Positions 1-11,936 of a stretch of 64,000 nucleotides of DNA are shown here, one piece after another; within the stretch, counting starts at the first letter, position 1, and the number at the start of each line of letters is the position of its first letter. Location of the stretch: the NCBI RefSeq assembly GCF_032399705.1, contig NZ_CP135922.1, positions 5,642,001 to 5,706,000 of the forward strand, written 5' to 3'. A program made the translations under genes and the position numbers. Origin of the DNA: Paenibacillus sp. BIC5C1 (GTDB lineage Bacteria > Bacillota > Bacilli > Paenibacillales > Paenibacillaceae). The notes beneath the pieces are model-generated. The model was not told where the DNA came from, made no database searches, and was given only the letters and a program-made list of their open reading frames with translations.

Positions 1-219
1 AATGATATTGGCAAGTGTTGTTTTACCAAGTCCAGGCGGGCCATATAACAACACATGATCGAGTGCCTCATTACGCATCTTGGCCGCCTCAATGTATATT
101 TTCAAATTCTCCTTGACCTGGTTCTGCCCGATATATTCATTCAAGTACCGGGGACGAAGGCTAAGCTCCACAGCTTGATCCTCCATCATCAGGTTCGCGG
201 AAATAATCCGGTCATCCAT
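1..219 (-). CDS. ruvB: RuvB Holliday junction helicase, N-terminal part (cut by window edge)
   Basis: RuvB is the AAA+ motor that, with RuvA, drives branch migration of Holliday junctions. Only the first 73 codons lie in the window; the gene runs off the left edge. The translated start has the RuvB pattern: a short acidic lead, [14 protein letters not shown], then the Walker [13 protein letters not shown] close to the edge. The ATG at 219 is preferred over the ATG at 225 because the ribosome-binding site AAGGTAGGG lies six bases before it and abuts the upstream one. It follows ruvA by about 55 bp and is probably cotranscribed with ruvC and ruvA. The identification is secure; nothing can be said about the rest of the protein. 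Confidence 0.95.
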   Translation of the reverse strand, partial: MDDRIISANLMMEDQAVELSLRPRYLNEYIGQNQVKENLKIYIEAAKMRNEALDHVLLYGPPGLGKTTLANII

Positions 220-274
220 GTTCATCCCTACCTTTTTTATGCGGCTTACTGCTCTATTATAGAGGCAAAATTAA

Positions 275-889
275 TTATCCCGTAAACAGCATTTGCAGTG
301 CCCGTTTCATCAACACATCAACAGAATCCGCCGAAGTAACTTCTTTCTTCAGTTTGAGCCAAACTTTATCCAGTTCACTGTCGGTATAACCCAACGCCTT
401 AAGCCCTTCACGAGCCTCATCCCAGGCAGAGCCGCTTCCCACTTCTTCCGAAGGAGGGGCAAACAAACCTGTTGCATACGTTGCAGCACCGAAACCATCC
501 AATTTGTCCTTAAGGTCCAGTATCATGCGCTGCGCTGTTTTCTTACCAATCCCCGGCAGTTTGGTCAGGAACGTCAGATTCTCTTGATAAATTGCAGTCA
601 CGACATGGTCGGGCGTACCGCCAGCGAGTATACCCAGAGCAACTTTGGGTCCAATACCTGATACCTCGATCAGCTTGCGAAATAACTTCTGTTCCTCACG
701 AGTAGCAAAGCCAAACAGCAACATCGCATCTTCACGTACATGGTGATGAGTATACACCATAATTTCGCCTTCTTGCTTCGCAAATGCAAAAGGGTTTGGA
801 CAGAATACACGATAACCAACGCCGTGCACATCAAGCACAATATATTCATTCTCCAGATGTACGAACTGTCCTCTTAGGAAATCAATCAT
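275..889 (-). CDS. ruvA: RuvA Holliday junction DNA-binding subunit
   Basis: RuvA tetramers clamp four-way junctions and load RuvB. The protein has 204 residues, the usual length. It shows the N-terminal OB-like domain (about 1-64, starting [10 protein letters not shown]), two helix-hairpin-helix motifs ([15 protein letters not shown] near 74-88 and [12 protein letters not shown] near 111-122), a low-complexity linker (about 135-155), and the C-terminal RuvB-contacting helical domain (about 155-204). Its ATG overlaps the ruvC stop by four bases (886-889), so translation is probably coupled. Cotranscription with ruvC upstream and ruvB downstream makes one Holliday-junction operon. Confidence 0.97.
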   Translation of the reverse strand: MIDFLRGQFVHLENEYIVLDVHGVGYRVFCPNPFAFAKQEGEIMVYTHHHVREDAMLLFGFATREEQKLFRKLIEVSGIGPKVALGILAGGTPDHVVTAIYQENLTFLTKLPGIGKKTAQRMILDLKDKLDGFGAATYATGLFAPPSEEVGSGSAWDEAREGLKALGYTDSELDKVWLKLKKEVTSADSVDVLMKRALQMLFTG

Positions 890-1395
890 TTTCGCAATAC
901 CTCATTCAACTTGGAATTTAATGTATATGAGTGTGCATGACACACTGCCACAGCCAAAGCATCTGCTACGTCATCCGGCTTCGGGATCACCTGTAAACGC
1001 AAAAACATTTTGACCATCTCCTGCACTTGCCGCTTCTCTGCTTTTCCGTATCCCACAATCGCCTGCTTAATCTGCATCGGGGTATATTCAGCTATAGGTA
1101 GTCCCTTCTGGGCAGCAGCCAGTACCATGACACCCCTAGCCTGACTTACAGACATCGCTGTTGTGACGTTACGATTGAAAAAAAGTTTCTCCAACGCTAC
1201 CGCGTCTGGTTTATATTTATCAATCAGCTGTACCATGCCCTCATATACATGAAGCAGCCGTTCCTCTTCAGGGGTATGAGCTTCCGTCTGAATACAGCCA
1301 TATTGTACAGGTGTTACCTTACTGCCGATTTTATCCACAAAACCAAAACCAACAATCGCAATCCCCGGGTCAATTCCCAAAAAACGCAAATCCAT
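886..1395 (-). CDS. ruvC: RuvC Holliday junction resolvase
   Basis: RuvC cuts Holliday junctions symmetrically in an RNase H-like fold. From the chosen start it has 169 residues. The four acidic metal-binding positions are visible: D9 in FLGIDPG, E69 in VALEKLFF, and D142 and D145 in [11 protein letters not shown]. The frame stays open to 1431, but the ATG at 1395 is preferred because AAGGGAGA lies five bases upstream and the family begins just before GIDPG. B. subtilis lacks ruvC at this locus as far as I know (it uses RecU), so its presence between bofC and ruvA marks a lineage difference. The gene overlaps ruvA by four bases. Confidence 0.95.
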   Translation of the reverse strand: MDLRFLGIDPGIAIVGFGFVDKIGSKVTPVQYGCIQTEAHTPEEERLLHVYEGMVQLIDKYKPDAVALEKLFFNRNVTTAMSVSQARGVMVLAAAQKGLPIAEYTPMQIKQAIVGYGKAEKRQVQEMVKMFLRLQVIPKPDDVADALAVAVCHAHSYTLNSKLNEVLRK

Positions 1396-1434
1396 CTCTC
1401 CCTTACAAAAGCGAACATATGTATCGTTCATTTC

Positions 1435-1440
1435 ATTATA
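1435..1440 (-). promoter_or_regulatory. Extended -10 promoter candidate for ruvCAB
   Basis: On the minus strand the hexamer TATAAT is preceded by TG at the extended -10 position (TGTTATAAT). It lies about 40 bp before the ruvC ATG. No good -35 hexamer is visible at 16-18 bp, which fits an extended -10 promoter. This is read by eye only. Confidence 0.45.
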
Positions 1441-1559
1441 ACAAAAGATAGACCCTACGGCAGGAAAAACTTTGTCCTTTCATATACTCGCCTGAGTTCG
1501 TGAGTAACCTACAATCCTTATCTCCTATATTCAGGTGTTTCGGTCATGGAACGACAAAA

Positions 1560-1584
1560 AGGACATCTTTCGATGTCCTTCGTT
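1560..1584 (-). terminator. Terminator after bofC
   Basis: Hairpin AAGGACATC-GAAA-GATGTCCTT followed by TTTG on the minus strand, about 100 bp after the bofC stop. It separates bofC from the ruvC promoter. Confidence 0.75.
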
Positions 1585-1683
1585 TCACTTCGTATATTAT
1601 ATAACCTGCAAATGTCCTGCGACCAGTAACCTCACCTCTAGGCCACATAAACAGATACATTCAATGCAGATCAGCCTGTTCTT

Positions 1684-2376
1684 TTATCCGCCATTACGGA
1701 ATTCTTTATTGGCCTCATCTACCGCATAATCGCTGAACGTTGAGATTACGCTGTCATACTCATCTTTGTCCTGGACACGGATACCTTGTTGTAACTGCTC
1801 CAACACACCTTCAGGCAATGATGTCTCTAACGTACCTACGTCCATTTGAAAAAAAGTACGGATGACTTTCTCTTCTGTAGGCCGTCCTTCGTAAAGATTA
1901 AGATTACCCACAGCATCTATGCTAATATACGCCTGCTCTTTACATAATGGAGAAAGATCATCCACATGTTGCTTAATGCGTAACACTTCCGCCGATTCAA
2001 CCTCAGCATCCCAATCCGGGTGTTGAACGAGCAGCATCTTCAATTGAGGAACCGCCATCTTACCCAATTGTTCCGTTTCTACCCCACAGATATATTGAGT
2101 CTCCAATACAACACTCGTTAAACGGTCCGGATCAGACCCGAGTTGTTCCATCAAAGTCTGAATTTCTTGCTCAGACCTTTGTTCACTCGCAGCAGGTCCC
2201 ATTACGGATACAGCCTCACTGAAATTGGTTGTTAATAAACGCTCAATTGCAGAAGAAATCGGCAAACCACTGTATGCCAGTATGGCTACAGCAACTAACG
2301 CTGAAGACATCCACACTGTTCTTTTCCATCGGCGCCAGCGTCTCTTGAATTGTTTTTTGAAGTTAAACGTGTTCAC
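1684..2376 (-). CDS. bofC: BofC-like forespore checkpoint protein
   Basis: BofC (bypass of forespore C) acts in the intermembrane space between forespore and mother cell, where it restrains the SpoIVB signalling protease until the sigma-K checkpoint is satisfied. The 230-residue protein has a basic N-terminus, one membrane segment or signal anchor (about residues 25-45), and a C-terminal half matching the BofC domain: DDLSPLCKEQAYISID, RTFFQMDVGTLE and a final segment ending near FSDYA. The ORF is open to a GTG at 2394, but the GTG at 2376 has GAAGGGG five bases upstream and is preferred. Position next to ruv genes is as in B. subtilis. The target protease gene spoIVB is not in this window, but spoIVFA/FB, which act later in the same pathway, are. 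Confidence 0.88.
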   Translation of the reverse strand: MNTFNFKKQFKRRWRRWKRTVWMSSALVAVAILAYSGLPISSAIERLLTTNFSEAVSVMGPAASEQRSEQEIQTLMEQLGSDPDRLTSVVLETQYICGVETEQLGKMAVPQLKMLLVQHPDWDAEVESAEVLRIKQHVDDLSPLCKEQAYISIDAVGNLNLYEGRPTEEKVIRTFFQMDVGTLETSLPEGVLEQLQQGIRVQDKDEYDSVISTFSDYAVDEANKEFRNGG

Positions 2377-2572
2377 TTGAACCCCTTCTATCACTTTTTA
2401 AACCTATTGTGACCGAAAGAACTGGGGTTTATGCAAAATTAACCTAAGGCACCAGCAATACTTTGCGCTTGAACGTAAACCGAATGAGATCTATATTTAT
2501 ACCTTATTATAGGTTGTCATGAACTAAGAGGTTGTGATTGCATAGAATAGAATCAACTTTTAAAGAAAAATA

Positions 2573-2612
2573 AAAATACGGACTATCTATTAAATAGATA
2601 ATCCGTATTTTC
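2573..2612 (-). terminator. Terminator of the rRNA-tRNA operon
   Basis: Long A/T-rich inverted repeat (AAAATACGGA and its complement, with a TATCTATT inner arm), directly after the last tRNA gene on the minus strand and ending in T residues. The palindrome is nearly symmetrical, so it could also stop transcription entering from the left. Confidence 0.8.
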
Positions 2613-2617
2613 TGAGA

Positions 2618-2691
2618 TCGGGATGACACGATTTGAACATGCGACCCCCTGGTCCCAAACCAGGTGCTCTACCAAGCTGAGCTACATCCCG
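2618..2691 (-). tRNA. tRNA-Pro(TGG)
   Basis: Cloverleaf with acceptor CGGGATG/CATCCCG and anticodon loop TTTGGGA, giving anticodon TGG. The 3' CCA is not encoded. It is the last tRNA of the operon. Confidence 0.95.
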
Positions 2692-2698
2692 TTATATA

Positions 2699-2777
2699 TA
2701 CCGGCGAGAGGACTCGAACCTCCACGGTTTCCCACTCGATTTTGAGTCGAGCGCGTCTGCCATTCCGCCACGCCGGC
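2699..2777 (-). tRNA. tRNA-Leu(CAA)
   Basis: Acceptor GCCGGCG/CGCCGGT, anticodon stem CTCGA/TCGAG with loop CTCAAAA, giving anticodon CAA. It is longer than its neighbours because of the variable arm, as expected for class II tRNA-Leu. CCA is not encoded. Confidence 0.93.
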
Positions 2778-2794
2778 AAAGTATGAAGATATAA

Positions 2795-2871
2795 TGGCGC
2801 GCCCTGAGAGATTCGAACTCCCGGCCTTTTGATTCGTAGTCAAACGCTCTATCCAGCTGAGCTAAGGGCGC
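2795..2871 (-). tRNA. tRNA-Arg(ACG)
   Basis: Acceptor GCGCCCT/AGGGCGC, anticodon loop CTACGAA, giving ACG (inosine-modified in bacteria). The 3' CCA is encoded at 2795-2797. Confidence 0.95.
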
Positions 2872-2877
2872 AAATAT

Positions 2878-2952
2878 TGGAGCGGAAGACGGGAATCGAA
2901 CCCGCGACCCTCGCCTTGGCAAGGCGATGCTCTACCGCTGAGCCACTTCCGC
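2878..2952 (-). tRNA. tRNA-Gly(GCC)
   Basis: Acceptor GCGGAAG/CTTCCGC, anticodon stem TCGCC/GGCGA with loop TTGCCAA, giving GCC. Discriminator U and encoded CCA at 2878-2880. Confidence 0.95.
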
Positions 2953-2976
2953 ATACGGTATTAATAAATATAAAAA

Positions 2977-3054
2977 TGGCGGAACCGACGGGATTCGAAC
3001 CCGCGATCTCCTGCGTGACAGGCAGGCATGTTAGGCCAACTACACCACGGTTCC
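2977..3054 (-). tRNA. tRNA-Asp(GTC)
   Basis: Acceptor GGAACCG/CGGTTCC, anticodon stem CCTGC/GCAGG with loop CTGTCAC, giving GTC. Discriminator G and encoded CCA at 2977-2979. Confidence 0.95.
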
Positions 3055-3081
3055 AGATCACTTTCTTGTTAGAAAGTATAA

Positions 3082-3155
<74 letters not shown>

Positions 3156-3174
3156 TCGTTATTAAGAAAAGATA

Positions 3175-3250
3175 TGGTGGAGGCTGAGGGGATCGAACCC
3201 CCGACCCTCTGCTTGTAAGGCAGATGCTCTCCCAGCTGAGCTAAGCCTCC
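3175..3250 (-). tRNA. tRNA-Val(TAC)
   Basis: Acceptor GGAGGCT/AGCCTCC, anticodon stem TCTGC/GCAGA with loop CTTACAA, giving TAC. Encoded CCA at 3175-3177. Its 5' end lies 5 bp from the orphan copy of the tRNA-Glu 3' end. Confidence 0.95.
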
Positions 3251-3255
3251 ATATA

Positions 3256-3272
3256 TATGACCCGTAGGGGAT
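3256..3272 (-). repeat. 17-bp orphan copy of the tRNA-Glu 3' end
   Basis: Exact copy of 3372-3388. On the minus strand it reads ATCCCCTACGGGTCATA: the 3' strand of the T-arm, the 3' acceptor strand, the discriminator A and two more bases. It is not attached to a tRNA body and marks the far end of the element at 3273-3371. Confidence 0.95.
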
Positions 3273-3371
3273 ACTCTCACTACGTTCGAGACTGCGAAGC
3301 AGTTGCTAACGTAGTACATCCTCCGACGAACCTTTGGGATTCTCATCCCTTTTTGAAGCTATAAATATAGC
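3273..3371 (-). repeat. tRNA-associated element between tRNA-Glu and tRNA-Val
   Basis: A 99-nt unit inside the transcribed tRNA array, bounded by two exact 17-bp copies of the tRNA-Glu 3' end. In transcription direction it holds a short hairpin (AGCTATA...TATAGCT) and four blocks shared with the tRNA-Arg repeats at 60452-60667: GGGATGAGAA (3340-3349), GGTTCGTCGGAG (3321-3332), CTTCGCAGTCTCGA (3286-3299) and GAGAGTATCCC (3268-3278, running into the repeat). An 8-bp stem ACTACGTT/AACGTAGT (3308-3315 with 3279-3286) encloses the third block. No protein is encoded. Origin and function are unknown; a small mobile element targeted to tRNA 3' ends is the best explanation from the sequence. Confidence 0.85.
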
Positions 3372-3373
3372 TA

Positions 3374-3445
3374 TGACCCGTAGGGGATTCGAACCCCTGT
3401 TACCTCCGTGAAAGGGAGGTGTCTTAACCCCTTGACCAACGGGCC
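3374..3445 (-). tRNA. tRNA-Glu(TTC)
   Basis: Acceptor GGCCCGT/ACGGGTC, anticodon stem CCTCC/GGAGG with loop CTTTCAC, giving TTC. CCA is not encoded. Its last 15 bases plus the next two are duplicated at 3256-3272. Confidence 0.95.
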
Positions 3446-3449
3446 TTAA

Positions 3450-3525
3450 TGGCTCCCCGAACAGGGCTCGAACCTGTGACAACTCGATTAACAGTCGAGT
3501 GCTCTACCAACTGAGCTATCAGGGA
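3450..3525 (-). tRNA. tRNA-Asn(GTT)
   Basis: Anticodon stem CTCGA/TCGAG with loop CTGTTAA, giving GTT. Discriminator G and encoded CCA at 3450-3452. It is the first tRNA after 5S rRNA, with no terminator between, so the tRNAs are cotranscribed with the rRNAs. Confidence 0.95.
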
Positions 3526-3610
3526 ATACTAAGCATCTGCAGTGCAAATGCAATTCATCGAACAACGTCAACATGCAAAATCTGTTTTCTATGTAAGATG
3601 AAAGAGTTCG

Positions 3611-3726
3611 CTTGGCGGCGTCCTACTCTCCCAGGACCCTGCGGTCCAAGTACCATCGGCGCTAGAGGGCTTAACGGTCGTGTTCGGGATGGGTACGTGT
3701 GGAACCCCTCCGCCATCGCCACCAAA
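3611..3726 (-). rRNA. rrf: 5S ribosomal RNA
   Basis: About 116 nt. The conserved start TTTGGTGGCGATGGCGGAGG and the 3' complementary end (GTAGGACGCCGCCAAG) are visible, with the conserved CCCATCCCGAACACG in loop B/C. It lies 3' of 23S in the normal order. Ends are estimated from stem I. Confidence 0.95.
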
Positions 3727-3823
3727 CGCGATTTGTCGAAGCATAGCTTCTTGAAATCATTGTGGAACTGAAAATCATACACACATTCTGCGATGTACCG
3801 ATTTTCATTTCAGAGATTATTCT

Positions 3824-3855
3824 CTGAAAACTAGATCCGAAACGAACTTTGCGAT
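3824..3855 (-). repeat. 23S processing stem, 3' arm
   Basis: The plus-strand text here (TGAAAACTAGAT, then CGAAACGA and TTGCGAT) is the near inverted copy of 6878-6910 on the other side of 23S. In pre-rRNA the two arms would pair and form the long stalk cut by RNase III-type enzymes during 23S maturation. Confidence 0.7.
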
Positions 3856-3872
3856 GTATAACCTGCATATTG

Positions 3873-6797
<2,925 letters not shown>

Positions 6798-6877
6798 TTG
6801 CTCTCATGAGCAAATGCAATCTACCGTTTTTATTGAAACTTGTTTACACAAGTTCAGCTTAAAAAGGAATGTTCTAA

Positions 6878-6910
6878 ATCGCAATTTTCGTTTCGATATC
6901 TAGTTTTCAA
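6878..6910 (-). repeat. 23S processing stem, 5' arm
   Basis: Minus-strand text TTGAAAACTAGATATCGAAA and onward is the partner of 3824-3855 with only a few mismatches. It lies in the 16S-23S spacer. The spacer holds no tRNA gene. Confidence 0.7.
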
Positions 6911-6956
6911 AGAACAAGCTCCATGCAAAAGCAAGCTGTTTGAGAGTTTGAGCTCT

Positions 6957-6980
6957 CAAAACTGAGCAACGAGTGAGTAA
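6957..6980 (-). repeat. 16S processing stem, 3' arm
   Basis: Complementary to 8716-8738 on the far side of 16S with one mismatch over 23 bases. In the transcript these segments pair to form the pre-16S stalk recognised by RNase III-type enzymes. Confidence 0.75.
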
Positions 6981-7035
6981 GTTTTGCAGCTAAGCTGCGT
7001 ATTTGAATGTTTCCGCTACGGGAAACGATTCTCCA

Positions 7036-8591
<1,556 letters not shown>

Positions 8592-8715
8592 GTATTGAAA
8601 AGAGCGATAAGCTCATTTTGAAACTGACGAGATTAAAAATCTCATTTATGCTTCGAAATCATACAGTCCGAAGACTTGTACCGATTTCTCAGCGTCGATC
8701 TTGCAAGCAAGATCG

Positions 8716-8738
8716 TTACTCACTCGTTGTTCAGTTTT
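8716..8738 (-). repeat. 16S processing stem, 5' arm
   Basis: Leader segment complementary to 6957-6980. Minus-strand reading AAAACTGAACAACGAGTGAG. It lies between the promoter and the 16S 5' end. Confidence 0.75.
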
Positions 8739-8806
8739 CAAAGATCAAACTTGTTTGTGTTACTCTTTTTTTGTTGTCAGCGCTGTGTTTCAGCGGCGAC
8801 TTAAAT

Positions 8807-8835
8807 AATATATCATACTGACGAAACCAATGCAA
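8807..8835 (-). promoter_or_regulatory. rRNA operon promoter
   Basis: Sigma-A-like promoter on the minus strand: -35 TTGCAT (8830-8835), 17-bp spacer, -10 TATATT (8807-8812). An A/T-rich, UP-element-like stretch lies just upstream (about 8836-8870). The predicted start is about 210 bp before 16S. Confidence 0.75.
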
Positions 8836-9034
8836 TAGTTTTTTCAAAAAAAAATCATTTAATAGATTTTACGTCCCAATGCCCCCACTAAAACTATAGT
8901 GAATTCGAGGCTCTATTTCCCAAATAACCCCTTCCACATTCAATAGCTCTCTTTCTTGAAATCTACTAAAGAGCCCTACAAGCGTGATACTCCATACTAC
9001 TTAAGGAGCAACCCTGCTTCCCATGTAAAAACTC
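8836..9034. other. Spacer between rRNA promoter and safA terminator
   Basis: About 200 bp with no credible gene. The right-hand half is featureless; the left end is the A/T-rich region upstream of the rRNA promoter. A weak inverted repeat GCTCT...AGAGC near 8945-8975 was not judged significant. Confidence 0.6.
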
Positions 9035-9066
9035 AAAAGGCCGGCTCTTCACAGAGTCGGCCTTTT
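9035..9066 (-). terminator. Terminator after safA
   Basis: Strong hairpin AAAAGGCCG-ACTCT-GTGA-AGAG-CGGCCTTTT about 30 bp after the safA stop. It is symmetrical enough to act in both directions. Confidence 0.85.
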
Positions 9067-9098
9067 GAAGATTAACGGTTTTTCGTTACTTTATATTG

Positions 9099-10718
9099 CT
9101 ATTGCTGTATCCAAGGATTTCTACGCTTTTTGCTGTCAGAACGTTTAGTGGTGATTCCTGTGCGTTCTCTTGCTTGTTTCCCGGATACAGATACTTTAGA
9201 TTTAGCTTTGGCAGCAGGTTTGGCTGTTCTGCGTTTCGCAGTTCCTGTTTTGGCAGCTTGTTTAGGCTTTGCTTCAAGGTTAAACTCAGCCTCACTCTCT
9301 GTAGAAGACTGGCTTAAGCTGGCCTCGTCACGTCCACCCTTTTTGCCCTCCCCCTTACCTTGTGGAGGATACATTTCACCAAATGCACCCAATGGAGACG
9401 GCGGCACCATGTTCTGAGTAGGGTATGGGTTTTGATATGCATACTCCAATGGCTGATTAGGCATCGTGGATGTAGTCATTTCGGGTTGCATCCCATAAGG
9501 ATTGTATGTGCCCCACGCTGGGTTCTGGTAGTTATGTGAGGGATATGCGTACTGATGGTTTGGCATATGATGGTTGCCACATCCGCATGGCGGGTACGGA
9601 AGCATAGAGTAAGGAGAAATATGAGGCGGTTGGTGGTTCATATGCTCATTGGCCGCAAATGGAGGATATGGGCTGTTCACTTGACCTGATGGTGCGATCG
9701 GATACGAGTTATTCTGCATCTCAGCAGATACGTTTGGCATAACGTTGTTATGATTATACTCTGAACCGGTCCAAGGCATGTTAGATGTATTACCTATGGA
9801 GTAAGGACTCACTTCAGGTATACCCGGGAATGTAGCATTGTCATTTACCCCAGCCGTATACATGTTTTGTGGAGCAGTGTATACCTCTTGTGCAGGTACT
9901 GGAACTTGGGCATACGGGTGCTCGGCAGGAGCATGAAGCATTTTACTGCCACAACCACATGGAGCTTTGGTCGCAGGCGCCACCTCTGTAGGCCATTTCG
10001 TATTGTTAGGTATTACAGGTAAAGGCAGGACTTCAGGTGAGATATTAGGCATCGTATACGTCGGTGCTTCAGTTATCGGTTTTAATTGAACTTCGGATTT
10101 GCTGTTTTCTTTCTTCTGAGCTTCCTTCTGCGGCTTCTCTTCCGGAATTTCAGGTAACTGTGGTAACACTTCCACTTCCGGCTTGATATTAGGCACGACC
10201 GGATTTGCAGGCACAGGAGCCGGAACCGCATTGGAGACTTCCGGTACAGGTGCTGGTGCTGGCGCTGGTTCAGGTGCTACTGGAGCCGTTTCTTCTTTAA
10301 CTCCCGTATATTCCTTTCCTTCAGGCGACAATTTCTCATGAACAACATTGGATGATGCACCATTCTCTGAATTCACATTTCCAGGTGTATTCGCTGATGG
10401 AATGTACACAGTCTCCCCTACAAGCAGCGCATTAGGATTTTTTAATTGCGGGTTCGCATTGATCATATCTTTCAACGGAACTCCCCAAGCCTGTGATAAC
10501 TTCCACAATGAATCTCCTTGCTGAACTTTATGACTGTGCAGTACGCCTTCCGGCTTTGGTGTTACAGGCTCCGCAGGAATTTTGACCTTCATGCCGATCT
10601 CCAACTTGTCAGGATTTGAGATTTGCGGATTGGCTGCGATAATTTTGTCCAACGCTACATTATATTTTTGGGACAGCAGATATAATGTGTCGCCTTTTTT
10701 CACCATGTGTATTTTCAC
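9099..10718 (-). CDS. safA: SafA-like spore coat morphogenesis protein with two LysM domains
   Basis: SafA organises the inner spore coat and is recruited by SpoVID, which is also encoded here (37201-38676). The 539-residue protein begins with two LysM modules (about 3-48, MVKKGDTLYLLSQKY; about 62-107, KVQQGDSLWKLSQAW). A long Pro/Ala/Glu linker (about 110-230) follows, then a Pro-, Tyr-, Asn-, Gln- and His-rich region with two CGCG motifs, and a very basic C-terminus (about 470-539). B. subtilis SafA has one N-terminal LysM, so the second is a difference. The start is the GTG at 10718, ten bases after AGGAGG. The gene lies alone between two terminators. Synteny (pheA side, safA, bofC side) supports the name; sigma-E control is likely but not shown. 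Confidence 0.85.
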   Translation of the reverse strand: MKIHMVKKGDTLYLLSQKYNVALDKIIAANPQISNPDKLEIGMKVKIPAEPVTPKPEGVLHSHKVQQGDSLWKLSQAWGVPLKDMINANPQLKNPNALLVGETVYIPSANTPGNVNSENGASSNVVHEKLSPEGKEYTGVKEETAPVAPEPAPAPAPVPEVSNAVPAPVPANPVVPNIKPEVEVLPQLPEIPEEKPQKEAQKKENSKSEVQLKPITEAPTYTMPNISPEVLPLPVIPNNTKWPTEVAPATKAPCGCGSKMLHAPAEHPYAQVPVPAQEVYTAPQNMYTAGVNDNATFPGIPEVSPYSIGNTSNMPWTGSEYNHNNVMPNVSAEMQNNSYPIAPSGQVNSPYPPFAANEHMNHQPPHISPYSMLPYPPCGCGNHHMPNHQYAYPSHNYQNPAWGTYNPYGMQPEMTTSTMPNQPLEYAYQNPYPTQNMVPPSPLGAFGEMYPPQGKGEGKKGGRDEASLSQSSTESEAEFNLEAKPKQAAKTGTAKRRTAKPAAKAKSKVSVSGKQARERTGITTKRSDSKKRRNPWIQQ

Positions 10719-10816
10719 TTGGAACTAACCTCCTAGACGTGATACTTGGGCAGTGCATTCGCCCATACCGTTACTACATCCTATGCAGAAATTGGGCCAA
10801 TGACATCAACTAAGCA

Positions 10817-10890
10817 AAAAAAATCCTTCCCACCCCAAAAACCGCATACTCCAGGTATGCTGAGATTCTGAGACAAGAAGGATTTCCTGC
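10817..10890 (-). terminator. Terminator after ilvE
   Basis: Outer stem AAATCCTTC/GAAGGATTT enclosing an inner stem GCATAC/GTATGC, followed by eight T residues on the minus strand. Confidence 0.75.
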
Positions 10891-10912
10891 TTCCCTATTC
10901 AGTTCGTTCCAT

Positions 10913-11797
10913 TTAATCTTCCCAAACTTTGTAACCGTCTTTGTCGACAATTTGACGGAACGCTTCCAGCAATCTCAAAGTTACAGGACCTGCGACGCCC
11001 GTGCCAATCGTTCTGCCGTCCACCTCACAAGCAGCAATAACTTCCGCAGCTGTTCCAGTGAAAAATACTTCGTCGGCAATATATACATCATGTAGCGTAA
11101 ATGGCACTTCTTTTAATTCAAGATCCAGCTCACCGCACAGATCGATAATGGCCTGACGTGTAATTCCTTCCAGAGCACCAAGATAACAAGGCGGCGTATA
11201 AACCACACCATTTTTGATGATGAAGATGTTATCACTTGAGCCCTCAGTAACGTAACCTTGGGAATTCAGCATAATCGCTTCACCAGCATTTGAATAGTTG
11301 GATTGAATTTTAACCAGGATGTTATTCAAATAATTCAATGATTTAATTTTTGGATTAAGTGCATCGGGAATGTTGCGGCGCTGGGACACAGACACGGCTT
11401 TCAGACCAGTAAGATACGCTTCCTCCGGATAAATCGCCAGTTGCTCTACAATGATGATAACGGATGCTTTAGGACAGCGCAGCGGATCAAGACCCAGATT
11501 ACCAGGTCCACGTGAAACGATCAGACGAATATAACCGTTTCTCATATCATTGCGACGTACCGTTTCAGCCATCACTTCCAGCATCTCATCATAAGACAGC
11601 GGAATGTTCAGACTGATGGATTTAGCTGAATCGTACAAACGATCCAAATGCGCTTTGCATCTGAAAATGTTACCGTTATAAATTCGAATACCTTCGAAAA
11701 TACCGTCTCCATACAAAAATCCATGATCATATACCGAAACGGTTGCGTTCTCCTTGGTCACATATTGACCATCCAAGTAAATCCATTGTTCTGACAC
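10913..11797 (-). CDS. ilvE: Branched-chain amino acid aminotransferase
   Basis: Class IV PLP aminotransferase that makes leucine, isoleucine and valine from their 2-oxo acids with glutamate. From the chosen start it has 294 residues. Visible features are YDHGFLYGDGIFEG near 23-36, the PLP lysine K152 in IKSLNYLNN, and the phosphate-binding EGSSDNIF and TGTAAEV motifs. The frame is open to 11860, but the GTG at 11797 is preferred: GGAGGTG lies nine bases upstream, and the protein then starts SEQWIYLDG like its relatives. It lies about 140 bp after pheA and ends at a terminator, so it closes the amino-acid block. D-amino-acid aminotransferase is a related family, but length and motifs favour IlvE. 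Confidence 0.93.
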   Translation of the reverse strand: MSEQWIYLDGQYVTKENATVSVYDHGFLYGDGIFEGIRIYNGNIFRCKAHLDRLYDSAKSISLNIPLSYDEMLEVMAETVRRNDMRNGYIRLIVSRGPGNLGLDPLRCPKASVIIIVEQLAIYPEEAYLTGLKAVSVSQRRNIPDALNPKIKSLNYLNNILVKIQSNYSNAGEAIMLNSQGYVTEGSSDNIFIIKNGVVYTPPCYLGALEGITRQAIIDLCGELDLELKEVPFTLHDVYIADEVFFTGTAAEVIAACEVDGRTIGTGVAGPVTLRLLEAFRQIVDKDGYKVWED

Positions 11798-11936
11798 CGA
11801 TGACTGCACCTCCATAAAATTTCCATTCCTAGATTCCGAAACAACATTTATCTCGTTCATTGTACAACAAATGACAAGCTATTTCCTGCTCATTTTGCCC
11901 AGTCTTATGACAACCTTCAACAATGTACGTCCTGAA

